From NCBI GenBank assembly GCA_009780885.1, contig WQZF01000013.1, positions 1 to 42,826 of the forward strand: a stretch of 42,826 bases of DNA, written 5' to 3'. The stretch comes from Betaproteobacteria bacterium. Lineage in GTDB: Bacteria > Pseudomonadota > Gammaproteobacteria > Burkholderiales > Rhodocyclaceae. The notes under the pieces are model-generated. The model had not been told where the DNA came from and searched no databases. It worked only from the letters and a program-made list of their open reading frames with translations. Within the stretch, counting starts at the first letter, position 1; each line of letters opens with the position of its first letter. A program made the translations under genes and the position numbers. Positions 15,397 to 23,881 of this stretch are shown here, piece after piece.

Positions 15397-18108
15397 CTAC
15401 AACAACTCCCCATACCTTCTGACAAATATCTTTTTGAATAGCGTCACCAGGGCCATGTACAGGCAAACCGTCAATGCCAGCCAGGGGAAGAATTGCGAAG
15501 GCAGGGCTGCCAGGCCGATTTCCCTGCCGAGGCTCGTAAAGGGGATGAGCGTCAGGGCCACGATCCCGGCCATCGTGAGCAGCGTGAGCGATGCGGAGGC
15601 GCGGCTCTGGAGGAACGGGATTTTCGGCGTGCGGAGCATATGGATGACGAGCGTCTGGGTCCACATGGATTCGACGAACCATCCCGCGTGGAAAACCGCG
15701 ATGAAGGACGCCTGCATTTTCGGATCGGCAATCTGGTGAAACATCAATCCGCCGGCCACGGTGGGGCAAATGACGAAGTACAGCAACGCATAGGTCGTGA
15801 TGTCGAATATCGAGCTTGTCGGGCCGATCCACAGCATGAATTTGCCGATCGAGGAAGCGTCCCATTTTCTCGGCTTGGCGAGGAATTCCTTGTCCACGTT
15901 ATCCCACGGAATCGCGGTGCAGGAGAGGTCGTAGATCAGGTTCAGCAGGATCAACTGGATCGGCAGCATCGGGAGGAAAGGCAGGAAGGCGCTTGCCGCC
16001 AGCACCGAAAACATGTTGCCGAAATTGGAGCTGGAGGTCATCTTGATGTACTTGGTCATGTTGGCATAGGTCTTGCGCCCTTCGAGGAGGCCGCGCTCCA
16101 GCACCATCAAATCCTTTTCCAGCAGGATCACGTCGGCGGATTCCTTGGCGATGTCCACGGCGGTGTCCACCGAGATGCCCACATCGGAAGCCTTCATCGC
16201 CGCCGCGTCGTTGATGCCGTCCCCCATGTAGCCAACGCTGTGGCCGTTATTCCGCAAGGCCGTGATCACCCTTGCCTTCTGCTGCGGCGAGAGCTTGGCG
16301 AATACGCGCACTTCTTCCGCAGCCTCGCCCAGGGCCTTGTCGCTCATCGCGTCCAGATCCGAGCCGAGCAGGATCCGGTCGACGGGAAGTCCTACCTGGC
16401 GGCAGACGCAGCGCGTCACCTTGTCGTTGTCGCCGGTCAGGATTTTCACATCCACGCCATACTCGTTCAGGGCCTTGATCGCGCCGGCGGTCGATTCCTT
16501 CGGCGGATCGAGGAAAGCCAGATAGCCCATCAGCACCATATCCGATTCATCGGCCACCGAAAATGCGCCCACGGGCGACGGATTATGCTTTTGGGCCACG
16601 GCGATGACGCGCATGCCGTCTTCATTCAAATCCTCGACCTTCTTCAGGATATACGCCCGGATCTCGTCGGTGAGCGGTTCCACCTTCCCCTCGTATTCGG
16701 CGTGGCTGCACACCGAAAGCATTTCCTCCACCGCGCCCTTCGTGATCATTTGCGTTGCGCCGTTTGCCACCACGACACTCATGCGGCGGCGCTCGAAATC
16801 AAACGGAATCTCGTCGACCTTGATGAATTTATCCGCCAATCCGCGCAACTCGGAAGCGTTGCCCTCTTCGTCCTGCGTCCTCTGGATAATCGCAACATCC
16901 ATCAGGTTTTTCAGCCCGGTCTGGTAATAGCTGTTCAGGAAAGCGTGGCGCAGCACACGGCTGTCTTCGTCCCCGTGGATATTGAGGTGATAGAGCAAGA
17001 CCACCTTGTCCTGCGTGAGCGTCCCCGTCTTGTCGGTGCAAAGAATATTCATCGAGCCAAGATTCTGGATCGAGTTCAGGTTCTTGATGATCGTCTTTTC
17101 CCGCGACATCGCCACCGCGCCCTTGGCAAGGCAGGTCGTCACGATCATCGGAAGCATTTCGGGCGTCAGCCCCACGGCGACCGACAGGGCGAACAGGATC
17201 GCCTCCACCCAGTCGCCCTTGGTAAAGCCATTGACGAACAGCACAATCGGAACCATGACCAGCATGAAGCGGATCAGCAGCCATGACACCGTATTGACGC
17301 CTTTTTCAAAGCCCGTCTGCACGGGCTTGGCGCTGACGCTTTTCGCCATTTCGCCAAAAATCGTGTCGTCTCCGGTGGCCAGCACAACGCCTGCCGCGCT
17401 GCCGGAAACGACGTTGGAACCCATGAAGGCAAGATTCGGAATTTCGGTCAGGGCGCCGTCATCCCGCGCGACGCTGGAAAGCTTTTCGACCGGATCGCTC
17501 TCGCCGGTCAGCGCCGACTGGCTGATGAACAAATCCCGGGCGTGGATGATGCGCATATCGGCGGGAATCATGTCGCCCGCCGCAAGAAGCACGATATCGC
17601 CCACGACGACCTCTTCGAGCGGAATTTCCCGGTTTCCCGTTTCCTGCCGCCGCACATTGATCGTGGTCGTGATCATCTTCAGCAGGTTTTCGGCGGCATG
17701 CCCGCTTCTTGTTTCCTGCACGAAGCGCAATATCCCGGAAACGAACACCATCGTCATGATGATGATGACCGCGACCGGATCGGCTTCCCCGGCCTCTGCC
17801 AGGACAATGTCCGTAAAGACCGACACCACCGCCAGCCCGAACAGGATCGCGGTAAAGGGATTGATGAACGCCTTGCCGATCCGCTTGAACAGCGAATCCT
17901 TCTCGCCGTGCGTCACCCGGTTTTCCCCGAAATTCTCGCGGGAAAGCTCGACAAGCTCCTCGCTCAAGCCCTCGTAGGTCGACTCCAGCGTATTCAGCAA
18001 ATGATCCGTTTCGGCGGCGGCGGCAAATCTTAATCTGCCGTTCAACTCGCTACGGTGCGCCATTGCCCTGAGTTTCGTCGCGACGCGACGATTCATGACC
18101 CTGCTCAT
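15397..18108 (-). CDS. mgtA: Magnesium-translocating P-type ATPase MgtA
   Basis: A P3B-type ATPase that imports Mg2+ down its gradient at low external magnesium. The 903-residue protein has the actuator motif TGES (201-204) and the phosphorylation site DKTGT with Asp359. The hinge GDGIND is near residue 676, and there are about ten membrane helices, with [12 protein letters not shown] before the catalytic Asp. The start [14 protein letters not shown] at 18108 fits MgtA homologues; the frame extends upstream to 18288 without similarity. A 240-bp leader with a strong hairpin lies upstream. No PhoP box was looked for quantitatively. Confidence 0.96.
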   Translation of the reverse strand: MSRVMNRRVATKLRAMAHRSELNGRLRFAAAAETDHLLNTLESTYEGLSEELVELSRENFGENRVTHGEKDSLFKRIGKAFINPFTAILFGLAVVSVFTDIVLAEAGEADPVAVIIIMTMVFVSGILRFVQETRSGHAAENLLKMITTTINVRRQETGNREIPLEEVVVGDIVLLAAGDMIPADMRIIHARDLFISQSALTGESDPVEKLSSVARDDGALTEIPNLAFMGSNVVSGSAAGVVLATGDDTIFGEMAKSVSAKPVQTGFEKGVNTVSWLLIRFMLVMVPIVLFVNGFTKGDWVEAILFALSVAVGLTPEMLPMIVTTCLAKGAVAMSREKTIIKNLNSIQNLGSMNILCTDKTGTLTQDKVVLLYHLNIHGDEDSRVLRHAFLNSYYQTGLKNLMDVAIIQRTQDEEGNASELRGLADKFIKVDEIPFDFERRRMSVVVANGATQMITKGAVEEMLSVCSHAEYEGKVEPLTDEIRAYILKKVEDLNEDGMRVIAVAQKHNPSPVGAFSVADESDMVLMGYLAFLDPPKESTAGAIKALNEYGVDVKILTGDNDKVTRCVCRQVGLPVDRILLGSDLDAMSDKALGEAAEEVRVFAKLSPQQKARVITALRNNGHSVGYMGDGINDAAAMKASDVGISVDTAVDIAKESADVILLEKDLMVLERGLLEGRKTYANMTKYIKMTSSSNFGNMFSVLAASAFLPFLPMLPIQLILLNLIYDLSCTAIPWDNVDKEFLAKPRKWDASSIGKFMLWIGPTSSIFDITTYALLYFVICPTVAGGLMFHQIADPKMQASFIAVFHAGWFVESMWTQTLVIHMLRTPKIPFLQSRASASLTLLTMAGIVALTLIPFTSLGREIGLAALPSQFFPWLALTVCLYMALVTLFKKIFVRRYGELL

Positions 18109-18250
18109 TGTTCTGCATCCCTGTTGACGGGTAAGCTTCCAGCATAAAAAGGGAGTGACATCCTCGATTTGCCAATCGCCCCGCCAAGCCTCTCCAAAGC
18201 ATCGGGCGGATTGCCATCCGCTCCTACGCAGCCTTTGGAAGTAAAAGGGA

Positions 18251-18334
18251 TCATTCCCGAATTCCTGCAACCCTTGATTGACGGGCAAACGGCCCGGGGA
18301 GGATACTCCCCCGGTTTTTGCCCGTCAACGCCAT
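18251..18334 (-). promoter_or_regulatory. Possible mgtA leader: short ORF overlapping a long hairpin
   Basis: On the mgtA strand, 143 bp before its start, a 27-codon ORF begins [19 protein letters not shown]. It overlaps a hairpin at 18280-18326 with perfect 10-bp outer arms (GACGGGCAAA and TTTGCCCGTC) and GC-rich inner arms. mgtA leaders in enterobacteria contain a short proline-bearing ORF and alternative stems; here only two prolines are present and no U-run follows. It may be a regulatory leader or simply another dispersed palindrome. Confidence 0.3.
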
Positions 18335-18450
18335 ATGAACAGGGTTTTTTATGCAGAATGAGAGTGTCGCATGGAAGCCCCTCCTGGGCATCGCCTTCTT
18401 CCTCGCCCCGCTCTCCGGCGCGAAGCGCCGCAGGATTGCACGCATCCCCT

Positions 18451-18487
18451 GGATCCTGCGACTCCGCTTCGCTCCGCGCAGGATGAC
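18451..18487. repeat. GGATCCTGCGACTCCG palindromic repeat, copy 2
   Basis: The 37-bp match to 14338-14374 starts GGATCCTGCGACTCCGCT and ends GCGCAGGATGAC. It lies in the mgtA-leuA intergenic region (18335-18522), which otherwise holds no gene. Confidence 0.8.
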
Positions 18488-18522
18488 AGGTGCTGGGCTC
18501 GCCCCTGCCTGCGGATTTGTCA

Positions 18523-20247
18523 TCATGCGCATTTTGCCTCACCCAACTTGCAGGGAACGATGGCAATCGCCCCGTCGACGGCGGCACGGGCAATGGCGTT
18601 GATCAGGGCTTGCAGGGAGGCGGCGGCCTTGTCCGCGTCGATGCCGACGCCGAAGAGCGCGCCGGGGATGCCGTCTGCGGCGATTTCGACGAAAGCGGCG
18701 GTGCGCGTGCCGCTTTTCGAGGCTGCCGGGCGTTCTTCATGGGAAAGCAGTTTCAGGCCGGCAGCGGAAGCGTTCAGCGCCTGCCATGCCGCGTCGATGA
18801 AGTCCTTGCCGAAGCCGGAACAACTGAAGTTTTTTCCTTCGCGCTCAAGGAAGATTTCGATGTGCTGGCGGCCTGCTTCGGTTTCGTGAAGCCGATGCCC
18901 GAGCAGGCGGAAGGAATCCACGGGAAAGAGATATTCGCGCTCGAAAAATTCCCGGATTTCTTCCGCGCTGATTTCGCGCCCGGATTCGTCGGCATGGCGC
19001 TGGACGGCGGAACCGAATTCCACCTGCAAGCGGCGCGGAATGACGAATCCGTAGGCTGCTTCGAGCAGCCAGGCCACGCCGCCCTTTCCCGACTGGCTGT
19101 TGATCCGGATGATCGAGTCGTAGGTGCGCCCAAGGTCGGCGGGGTCGACCGGCAGATAGGGCACTTCCCAGTGCGCCTCCTTTCCGGCCTTGCGCGCCGC
19201 CATGCCTTTTTTGATCGCGTCCTGGTGCGAACCGGAAAAGGCGGTGAAGACGAGATCGCCAGCGTAGGGATGGCGCGGATGCACCGGAATCCGGGTGCAT
19301 TCTTCGGCGCAGCGGGCGATTTCGTCGATGCGCGAGAAATCGAGTCCGGGGTCGATGCCCTGTGCATAGAGGTTGAGCGCCAATGTCACGAGGTCGGCGT
19401 TTCCGGTGCGTTCGCCGTTGCCGAAAAGACAACCCTCGACACGCTCCGCGCCGGCCATCAGCGCGAGTTCCGCCGCCGCGACGGCGCAGCCTCGGTCGTT
19501 GTGCGGATGCACGCTGAGAATCAGCGCGTCGCGGTGTTTGAGATTGCGGTGCATCCACTCGATCTGGTCGGCATAGACGTTGGGCGAGGCGACTTCCACC
19601 GTCGCCGGAAGATTGACGATGGCTTTTCTTTCCGGCGTCGGCTGCCAGACATCGAACACGGCGTCGCAGATTTCCCTGGCAAAATCGGTTTCGGCGGCGG
19701 AGAAAGTTTCCGGGCTGTACTGAAAGACCCATTCGGTTTGCGGCCTTTTTTCCGCTTCGCGCCGGATCACCCGCGTGGCTTCGACGGCAAGCGCCTTGAT
19801 GCCGGCGCGGTCGGTTCCAAAGACGATTTCGCGGAAGGCCGGCGCGATGGCGTTGTACAGATGCACAATCGCCCGCCGCGCGCCGTCGAGCGCCTCGAAG
19901 CTGCGCTCGATCAACGGCGCGCGCGCCGGGCTCAGGATTTCGATCGTCACGTCCTCGGGGATATGGCCGCCTTCGATCAACAGGCGCGTGAAATCGAATT
20001 CGGTCTGCGAGGCGGAAGGAAACGCGATTTCGATTTCCTTGAAGCCCATCGCAACCAGCCGCTTGAAGAAGCGCAATTTGGCTTCTGCATTCATCGGTTC
20101 GAACAGGGCCTGGTTTCCGTCGCGCAAATCGCTGCTCATCCAGACCGGCGCGCGCTCGATGCGCCGATCCGGCCAGCGGCGTCCGCGCAAGGCGATGTGG
20201 GGAGAATGGCTGAAGGGACGGTATTTGGTTTCGGGATGCTGCAACAT
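18523..20247 (-). CDS. leuA: 2-isopropylmalate synthase LeuA
   Basis: First committed step of leucine synthesis: acetyl-CoA plus 2-ketoisovalerate gives 2-isopropylmalate. The 574-residue protein is of the longer LeuA class that begins with a YRPF...ERAPVWMSSDLRDGNQAL signature. The metal-binding HPHNDRGCAVAAAEL sits in the barrel, and a C-terminal leucine-binding regulatory domain is followed by GVGIDADKAAASLQAL. The start MLQHPETKYRPF at 20247 has a strong AAGGAGCAGG ribosome site; the open frame upstream to 20442 is leader, not protein. The roughly 350-nt leader contains a leucine-rich leader peptide and terminator. Confidence 0.96.
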   Translation of the reverse strand: MLQHPETKYRPFSHSPHIALRGRRWPDRRIERAPVWMSSDLRDGNQALFEPMNAEAKLRFFKRLVAMGFKEIEIAFPSASQTEFDFTRLLIEGGHIPEDVTIEILSPARAPLIERSFEALDGARRAIVHLYNAIAPAFREIVFGTDRAGIKALAVEATRVIRREAEKRPQTEWVFQYSPETFSAAETDFAREICDAVFDVWQPTPERKAIVNLPATVEVASPNVYADQIEWMHRNLKHRDALILSVHPHNDRGCAVAAAELALMAGAERVEGCLFGNGERTGNADLVTLALNLYAQGIDPGLDFSRIDEIARCAEECTRIPVHPRHPYAGDLVFTAFSGSHQDAIKKGMAARKAGKEAHWEVPYLPVDPADLGRTYDSIIRINSQSGKGGVAWLLEAAYGFVIPRRLQVEFGSAVQRHADESGREISAEEIREFFEREYLFPVDSFRLLGHRLHETEAGRQHIEIFLEREGKNFSCSGFGKDFIDAAWQALNASAAGLKLLSHEERPAASKSGTRTAAFVEIAADGIPGALFGVGIDADKAAASLQALINAIARAAVDGAIAIVPCKLGEAKCA

Positions 20248-20460
20248 GATTCCTGCTCCTTTAAAAATAATCGGAAACCGGCGCAAGGAATGGCTGTCAG
20301 GCTGCCGGAGGGGAATTCGCGGCCTGGCAGCCGGGTCGCAGTCGCAGGAACTGGAGGTTTTGGGGAATCGCGGTGTGAAATCGAGACACGGTTTTCTCCG
20401 GAAGAAAGCGCAAACGGCGCTTTCCCGAAAAGGGAAGCGCACAGGTTCAGCAAGAAGGGG
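20248..20460 (-). other. leuA leader downstream of the attenuator, no gene
   Basis: About 210 bp between the attenuator and leuA. It includes a strong hairpin at 20417-20440 (arms GCGCTTTCCC and GGGAAGCGC) without a U-run. Nothing else credible is seen. Confidence 0.5.
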
Positions 20461-20486
20461 AAAAAATGATCTGCCCGTCAGGGCAG
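20461..20486 (-). terminator. Candidate leuA attenuator terminator
   Basis: On the minus strand CTGCCC (20486-20481) pairs with GGGCAG (20476-20471) around a TGAC loop, followed by ATCATTTTTT. The stem begins inside the last leucine/proline codons of the leader peptide and the loop contains its stop codon. This geometry lets a ribosome stalled at leucine codons prevent or permit termination. The stem is only 6 bp, so strength is uncertain. Confidence 0.55.
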
Positions 20487-20582
20487 CAGCAGGGAGCGCA
20501 GCAGGGCCGGAGAAGAGAACGCGAACACGCCCGCCACGTCTGGGGCGGCGTTGAAATCCGGGGAGATAAGGGCGGCGTTCAT
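20478..20582 (-). CDS. Leucine-rich leader peptide upstream of leuA (LeuL-like)
   Basis: A 34-residue ORF whose C-terminus reads PALLRSLLLP: five CTG leucine codons within the last eight residues, followed by TGA inside the terminator loop. It sits on the leuA strand, 230 bp before leuA and just after a sigma70-like promoter. Leader peptides rich in the regulated amino acid are the sensing device of ribosome-mediated attenuation in proteobacterial leu operons. The ribosome site is weak (GGAT), and the first 24 residues look generic. Confidence 0.55.
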   Translation of the reverse strand: MNAALISPDFNAAPDVAGVFAFSSPALLRSLLLP

Positions 20583-20607
20583 GGGAAAATCCGTAGTCTT
20601 GCGTTTG

Positions 20608-20637
20608 AGGCTATCAAGAATTTTAGGCATCGGTCAA
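20608..20637 (-). promoter_or_regulatory. Candidate leuA leader promoter
   Basis: On the minus strand TTGACC (20637-20632) and TAGCCT (20613-20608) are separated by 18 bp. Transcription would begin near 20601, about 20 nt before the leader-peptide ATG. The -10 is a modest match. The segment also lies just upstream of the divergent pbpC gene. Confidence 0.4.
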
Positions 20638-20656
20638 GCGTTTTTTTATACAGCTC

Positions 20657-23041
20657 ATGCTTTCGACATTCCCCCTCCGCCCCTGGCTCCGCGCCCACCC
20701 CTGGCGCGCGGGGCTGGCGGCCTTGCTTTCGCTGCTGCTCCTGCTCGACCGGGTTTTTCCGCCACCCGTTTCGCTGTCCTTCTCGCGCGAGGAGCCAGGA
20801 TTGATCGTCGTCGCCGAGGACGGCACGCCATTGCGCGGCTGGCCGGACGGCGACGGGGTCTGGCGTTATCCGGTACGCATCGACGAAGTGTCGCCGGAAT
20901 ACCTGGAAGCGCTGGTCACTTACGAGGATCGCTGGTTCTACTGGCACTTTGGCGTCAACCCGGTCTCGCTTGCGCGCGCCGCCGCGCAGTGGGTACGGTA
21001 TGGAAAGATCGTTTCCGGCGGCTCGACGCTGACGATGCAGGTCGCGCGGATCATCGACCCGCATTCGCGCACGGTCACCGGAAAACTCAAGCAGATCGCC
21101 CGCGCCGTGCAACTGGAACTGCGTTATTCAAAACGCGAAATCCTGGGGTATTACCTCAATCATGCGCCGATGGGCGGCATCGTCGAAGGCGTTGAAATGG
21201 CCAGCCGCGCCTATCTGGGCAAACCCTCGGCGCAACTTTCGGCAGCAGAGGCCGCGCTCCTGGTCGTGCTGCCGCAAGCTCCGTCGCGCTTGCGGCCCGA
21301 CCGCACAGCGGAACGGGCGCAGGAAGCGCGCGACAAGGTGCTCGCGCGGATGGCCGAATCCGGCCTCTGGAGCCAGGAAACCGTCGATGACGCCCGCATC
21401 GAGCGCGTCGGCGTTTTTCCGATCCGGGGCCATTGGCTTGCGCCGCTGGCCGCCGAACGATTGCGCCGCGAGGAGCGCAAAAAATCCGGAAAACGCGGCG
21501 ATAGCAGCAGCGGCCCTGCCGTGATCCGCTCCACGCTCGATCCGGAATTGCAGACGATGATCGAGCGTCTGCTCGCCGACCGCGTGGCGAGCCTGCCGCC
21601 GCGCGTTTCCATCGCCGCGATCGTGATGGAAACCGACACCCTCGCGGTGCGCGCCTACGCCGGTTCTGCCGACTTTTCCGATCCGGCGCGGTTCAACCAT
21701 GTCGATATGGCGCGCGGCGTGCGCTCTCCCGGCTCGGCCTTGAAACCCTTCCTCTACGCGATGGCCCTGGACGACGGATTGATCCATTCCGAAAGCCTTT
21801 TGACCGATGCGCCGCAAGCCTTCGGCGGCTACGAACCGGGCAATTTCCAGGCCGAATTCAGTGGCCCGGTCAGCGCGGCGACGGCGCTGCAACGCTCGCT
21901 CAATGTCCCGGCGGTCGACCTGCTCGACCGCGTCGGCCCGGCGCGTTTCGCAGGACGGCTGCAAAACGGCGGACTCACCCTGCGCCTGCCCGCCGGAACC
22001 TCGCCGAACCTGAGCCTGATCCTTGGCGGCGCGGGCACGACGCTGGAAGAACTCGTCGGCGCTTACCGCGCGCTGGCGGCCGGCGGATTGGCCGGAAAAC
22101 CCCGCCTGAAGCCGGAAGCGCCGCTTGTCGAATCGCGCCTGATGAGCGCGGGCGCCGCCTTCATCGTGCGCGACATCCTCGAAACCGGAGGCCATCCGGA
22201 TCGCCCGTTCAATGAAGCCTCCGGGCCACGCCTGGCCTGGAAAACCGGCACCAGCTTCGGCTTCCGCGACGCCTGGGCGGTCGGCGTTTCCGACGCCTAC
22301 ACCCTCGGCGTCTGGGTCGGACGTCCGGACGGCACCCCGAATCCGGGCTTCTTTGGCGCAAACGTCGCCGCGCCCTTGCTGCATGAAATCGTCTACGCGC
22401 TGCCGCGCCGAACCGGCGGAATTCAGACGCCCTCCGCGCCGGAGAGCGTCCGGGCTGTGACAATCTGCTGGCCGCTCGGCCTGGCCGAAGCGCAGACCGA
22501 AGCCGAACACTGCCATTTGAAATACCGCGCCTGGTCCCTCGACAACGCCGTTCCACCGACGCTGCCCGACCGCGCGGGCGGACGCGGCCTTCTGGAAACC
22601 ATCTGGATCGACCCCGGCGATGAACTGCGCACAACCCCCGCGTGCAACGCAAAAGCCACACCCCGGCGCATCGCGCGCTGGCCGGCGCTGCTGGAGCCCT
22701 GGCTCTCGGCCCCGGAACGCCAACGCTACGGCTTGCCGCCGTGGTCGCCGAACTGTCCCCATGCTGCCGAAAACACCGCCGGAATGCGCATCGCCGGCCT
22801 GTCTCCCGGCGCCCAACTGCGCCCCGCCCCGGGCCGCCAGACAATTCCGCTGACGCTCTCCGCCACTGGCGTCACCGGGAAAGTGTGGTGGCTCCTCGAC
22901 GGCAAACTCAACGGCGCCACCTCCGCCAACGCACCGCACCACCTCAGCCTCGACCGCAACGGCCCACGCACCCTGACCGCCATGGACGAATCGGGCCGCT
23001 ACGCAAGCCTGTCGTTTTCGGTGCGGGGGATTGGGGAGTGA
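20657..23041 (+). CDS. pbpC: Penicillin-binding protein 1C (bifunctional transglycosylase/transpeptidase)
   Basis: The 794-residue class A PBP is anchored by one N-terminal helix (residues 19-31). The GT51 transglycosylase has Glu90-Asp91 in YEDRWFYWHFGVNP and GGSTLTMQ (121-128). The transpeptidase has SALK (active Ser360), SLN (414-416) and KTGTSF (529-534). The C-terminal domain ending RTLTAMDESGRYASLSF is the extra domain found in PbpC. In many proteobacteria pbpC follows an alpha-2-macroglobulin gene (yfhM); here that partner is absent and pbpC is divergent from leuA. The prophage lies just downstream. Confidence 0.95.
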   Translation: MLSTFPLRPWLRAHPWRAGLAALLSLLLLLDRVFPPPVSLSFSREEPGLIVVAEDGTPLRGWPDGDGVWRYPVRIDEVSPEYLEALVTYEDRWFYWHFGVNPVSLARAAAQWVRYGKIVSGGSTLTMQVARIIDPHSRTVTGKLKQIARAVQLELRYSKREILGYYLNHAPMGGIVEGVEMASRAYLGKPSAQLSAAEAALLVVLPQAPSRLRPDRTAERAQEARDKVLARMAESGLWSQETVDDARIERVGVFPIRGHWLAPLAAERLRREERKKSGKRGDSSSGPAVIRSTLDPELQTMIERLLADRVASLPPRVSIAAIVMETDTLAVRAYAGSADFSDPARFNHVDMARGVRSPGSALKPFLYAMALDDGLIHSESLLTDAPQAFGGYEPGNFQAEFSGPVSAATALQRSLNVPAVDLLDRVGPARFAGRLQNGGLTLRLPAGTSPNLSLILGGAGTTLEELVGAYRALAAGGLAGKPRLKPEAPLVESRLMSAGAAFIVRDILETGGHPDRPFNEASGPRLAWKTGTSFGFRDAWAVGVSDAYTLGVWVGRPDGTPNPGFFGANVAAPLLHEIVYALPRRTGGIQTPSAPESVRAVTICWPLGLAEAQTEAEHCHLKYRAWSLDNAVPPTLPDRAGGRGLLETIWIDPGDELRTTPACNAKATPRRIARWPALLEPWLSAPERQRYGLPPWSPNCPHAAENTAGMRIAGLSPGAQLRPAPGRQTIPLTLSATGVTGKVWWLLDGKLNGATSANAPHHLSLDRNGPRTLTAMDESGRYASLSFSVRGIGE

Positions 23042-23062
23042 AGGGGGAAGCGGGGAAGATGA

Positions 23063-23138
23063 TTTTCTAAATTACTTAAATAATATTCCGCTACTGTAGT
23101 GATATAGAATCAATAATTCTTTATTCTAATTTAGAAAA
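23063..23138 (-). repeat. 76-bp palindromic MITE-like element, copy D (inverted)
   Basis: The reverse orientation of copies A-C, with exactly the same length. On the minus strand the centre reads CACTACAGTAGCGGAATATT as in copy C. It starts 21 bp after the pbpC stop and lies between pbpC and the prophage end. Confidence 0.9.
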
Positions 23139-23242
23139 CAACTCCCGGATATTCCCTCATTGCAGTGAGCGTGGGAGCCGTTATCCTGTAGGCAAGCGAA
23201 AATTTTGGCGTAGTTTCGCGCATATTTTTACGCAGTTAAAAA
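23139..23242. other. Probable prophage right-end region
   Basis: No gene. AT-rich DNA with repeated motifs GCGAAAATTTTGGCG, GTAGTTTCGCGCA and TTTTTACGCAG, which resemble the clustered transposase-binding sites at Mu-family ends. Mu-like genomes end in TG...CA; a TG at 23187 just before these motifs is a candidate terminus. The exact junction cannot be fixed without the other end. Confidence 0.4.
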
Positions 23243-23881
23243 TTAACCACTGTCATTTTTAGGCGCGGGTGGCGCCTCCGATAGTTTGGCTTTTCTGAAG
23301 GCAGGCTCCCAGGTTGCCGGTGCCTCGTCTTGAGGGCGGAGAATGGCCTTGCCGCTCTCCAGCATTTCCAGCGCCTGAAGGATCAGCCGTATTCCCATCG
23401 GCCCCAAGTCACGGCGCCACAAAAACTCGGGAGTATCGCCCGCACGAACGTGGCACCAGTCCTGACAAATGATCGGGCCGGTGTCCGCTCCATCGTCCAT
23501 TTGATAGACGGTGCCGCCGGCGACCGGGTCGCCCATGTGGATTGTCCAGCGCACGGCGTCTCGACCGCGATGCCTTGGCAGTAGCGAGGGGTGGTAGCCG
23601 ATCGCGCCGTGTTTGGCCTTTGCGCGCGCGTCCGGGGCGATAAATGTGTGCGCGTGCGCCGCCACGATGACATCGACCGCTGCCGGAACATCGCTGGCGC
23701 TCAGGCGCTGGCCGACGTGAATGGCTGGAATCCCGCGCTGCAGGGCTGCCGCGTAGAGGCGGTCGTATTCCTCCCCCGCGCAAAACGGCGCGGCTGCCCG
23801 CACCACTTCGTGGCCGGCGGCGGCTACCGCGTGCAGGGTTGCCGCTCCCATCCATTTCTGGCCGACGATCATTACGCGCAT
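23243..23881 (-). CDS. Formyltransferase-fold protein of the prophage mom-like operon
   Basis: The 212-residue protein has the formyl_transf_N fold (PurN/Fmt/ArnA type): N-terminal VMIVGQKWMGAATLHAV, then IGYHPSLLPRHRG (94-106), then DGADTGPII (130-138). These are the folate-binding and catalytic blocks of N10-formyl-THF-dependent transferases. The usual catalytic Asn in the N-x-H-x-S motif is Gly95 here, while His97 and Asp133 are kept, so the chemistry may be altered. It overlaps the ABC/GNAT gene by 10 bp and is the last gene of the operon. Inference: it helps make or attach a modified group on phage DNA. Confidence 0.8.
   Translation of the reverse strand: MRVMIVGQKWMGAATLHAVAAAGHEVVRAAAPFCAGEEYDRLYAAALQRGIPAIHVGQRLSASDVPAAVDVIVAAHAHTFIAPDARAKAKHGAIGYHPSLLPRHRGRDAVRWTIHMGDPVAGGTVYQMDDGADTGPIICQDWCHVRAGDTPEFLWRRDLGPMGIRLILQALEMLESGKAILRPQDEAPATWEPAFRKAKLSEAPPAPKNDSG

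Noticed and set aside
15493-17286. 597-codon plus-strand frame opposite mgtA
   Set aside because: Histidine/arginine-rich antisense shadow.
18109-18288. N-terminal extension of mgtA
   Set aside because: MgtA homologues start near 18108; the extension runs through intergenic hairpin DNA.
20248-20442. N-terminal extension of leuA
   Set aside because: No similarity to LeuA, and a strong ribosome site precedes the internal ATG at 20247.
18490-20469. 659-codon plus-strand frame opposite leuA
   Set aside because: Antisense of leuA; composition not protein-like.
21128-22942. 604-codon minus-strand frame opposite pbpC
   Set aside because: Antisense of pbpC.
23041-23242. tRNA-based attachment site for the prophage
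   Set aside because: No tRNA gene or direct repeat found, and Mu-like phages integrate by transposition.
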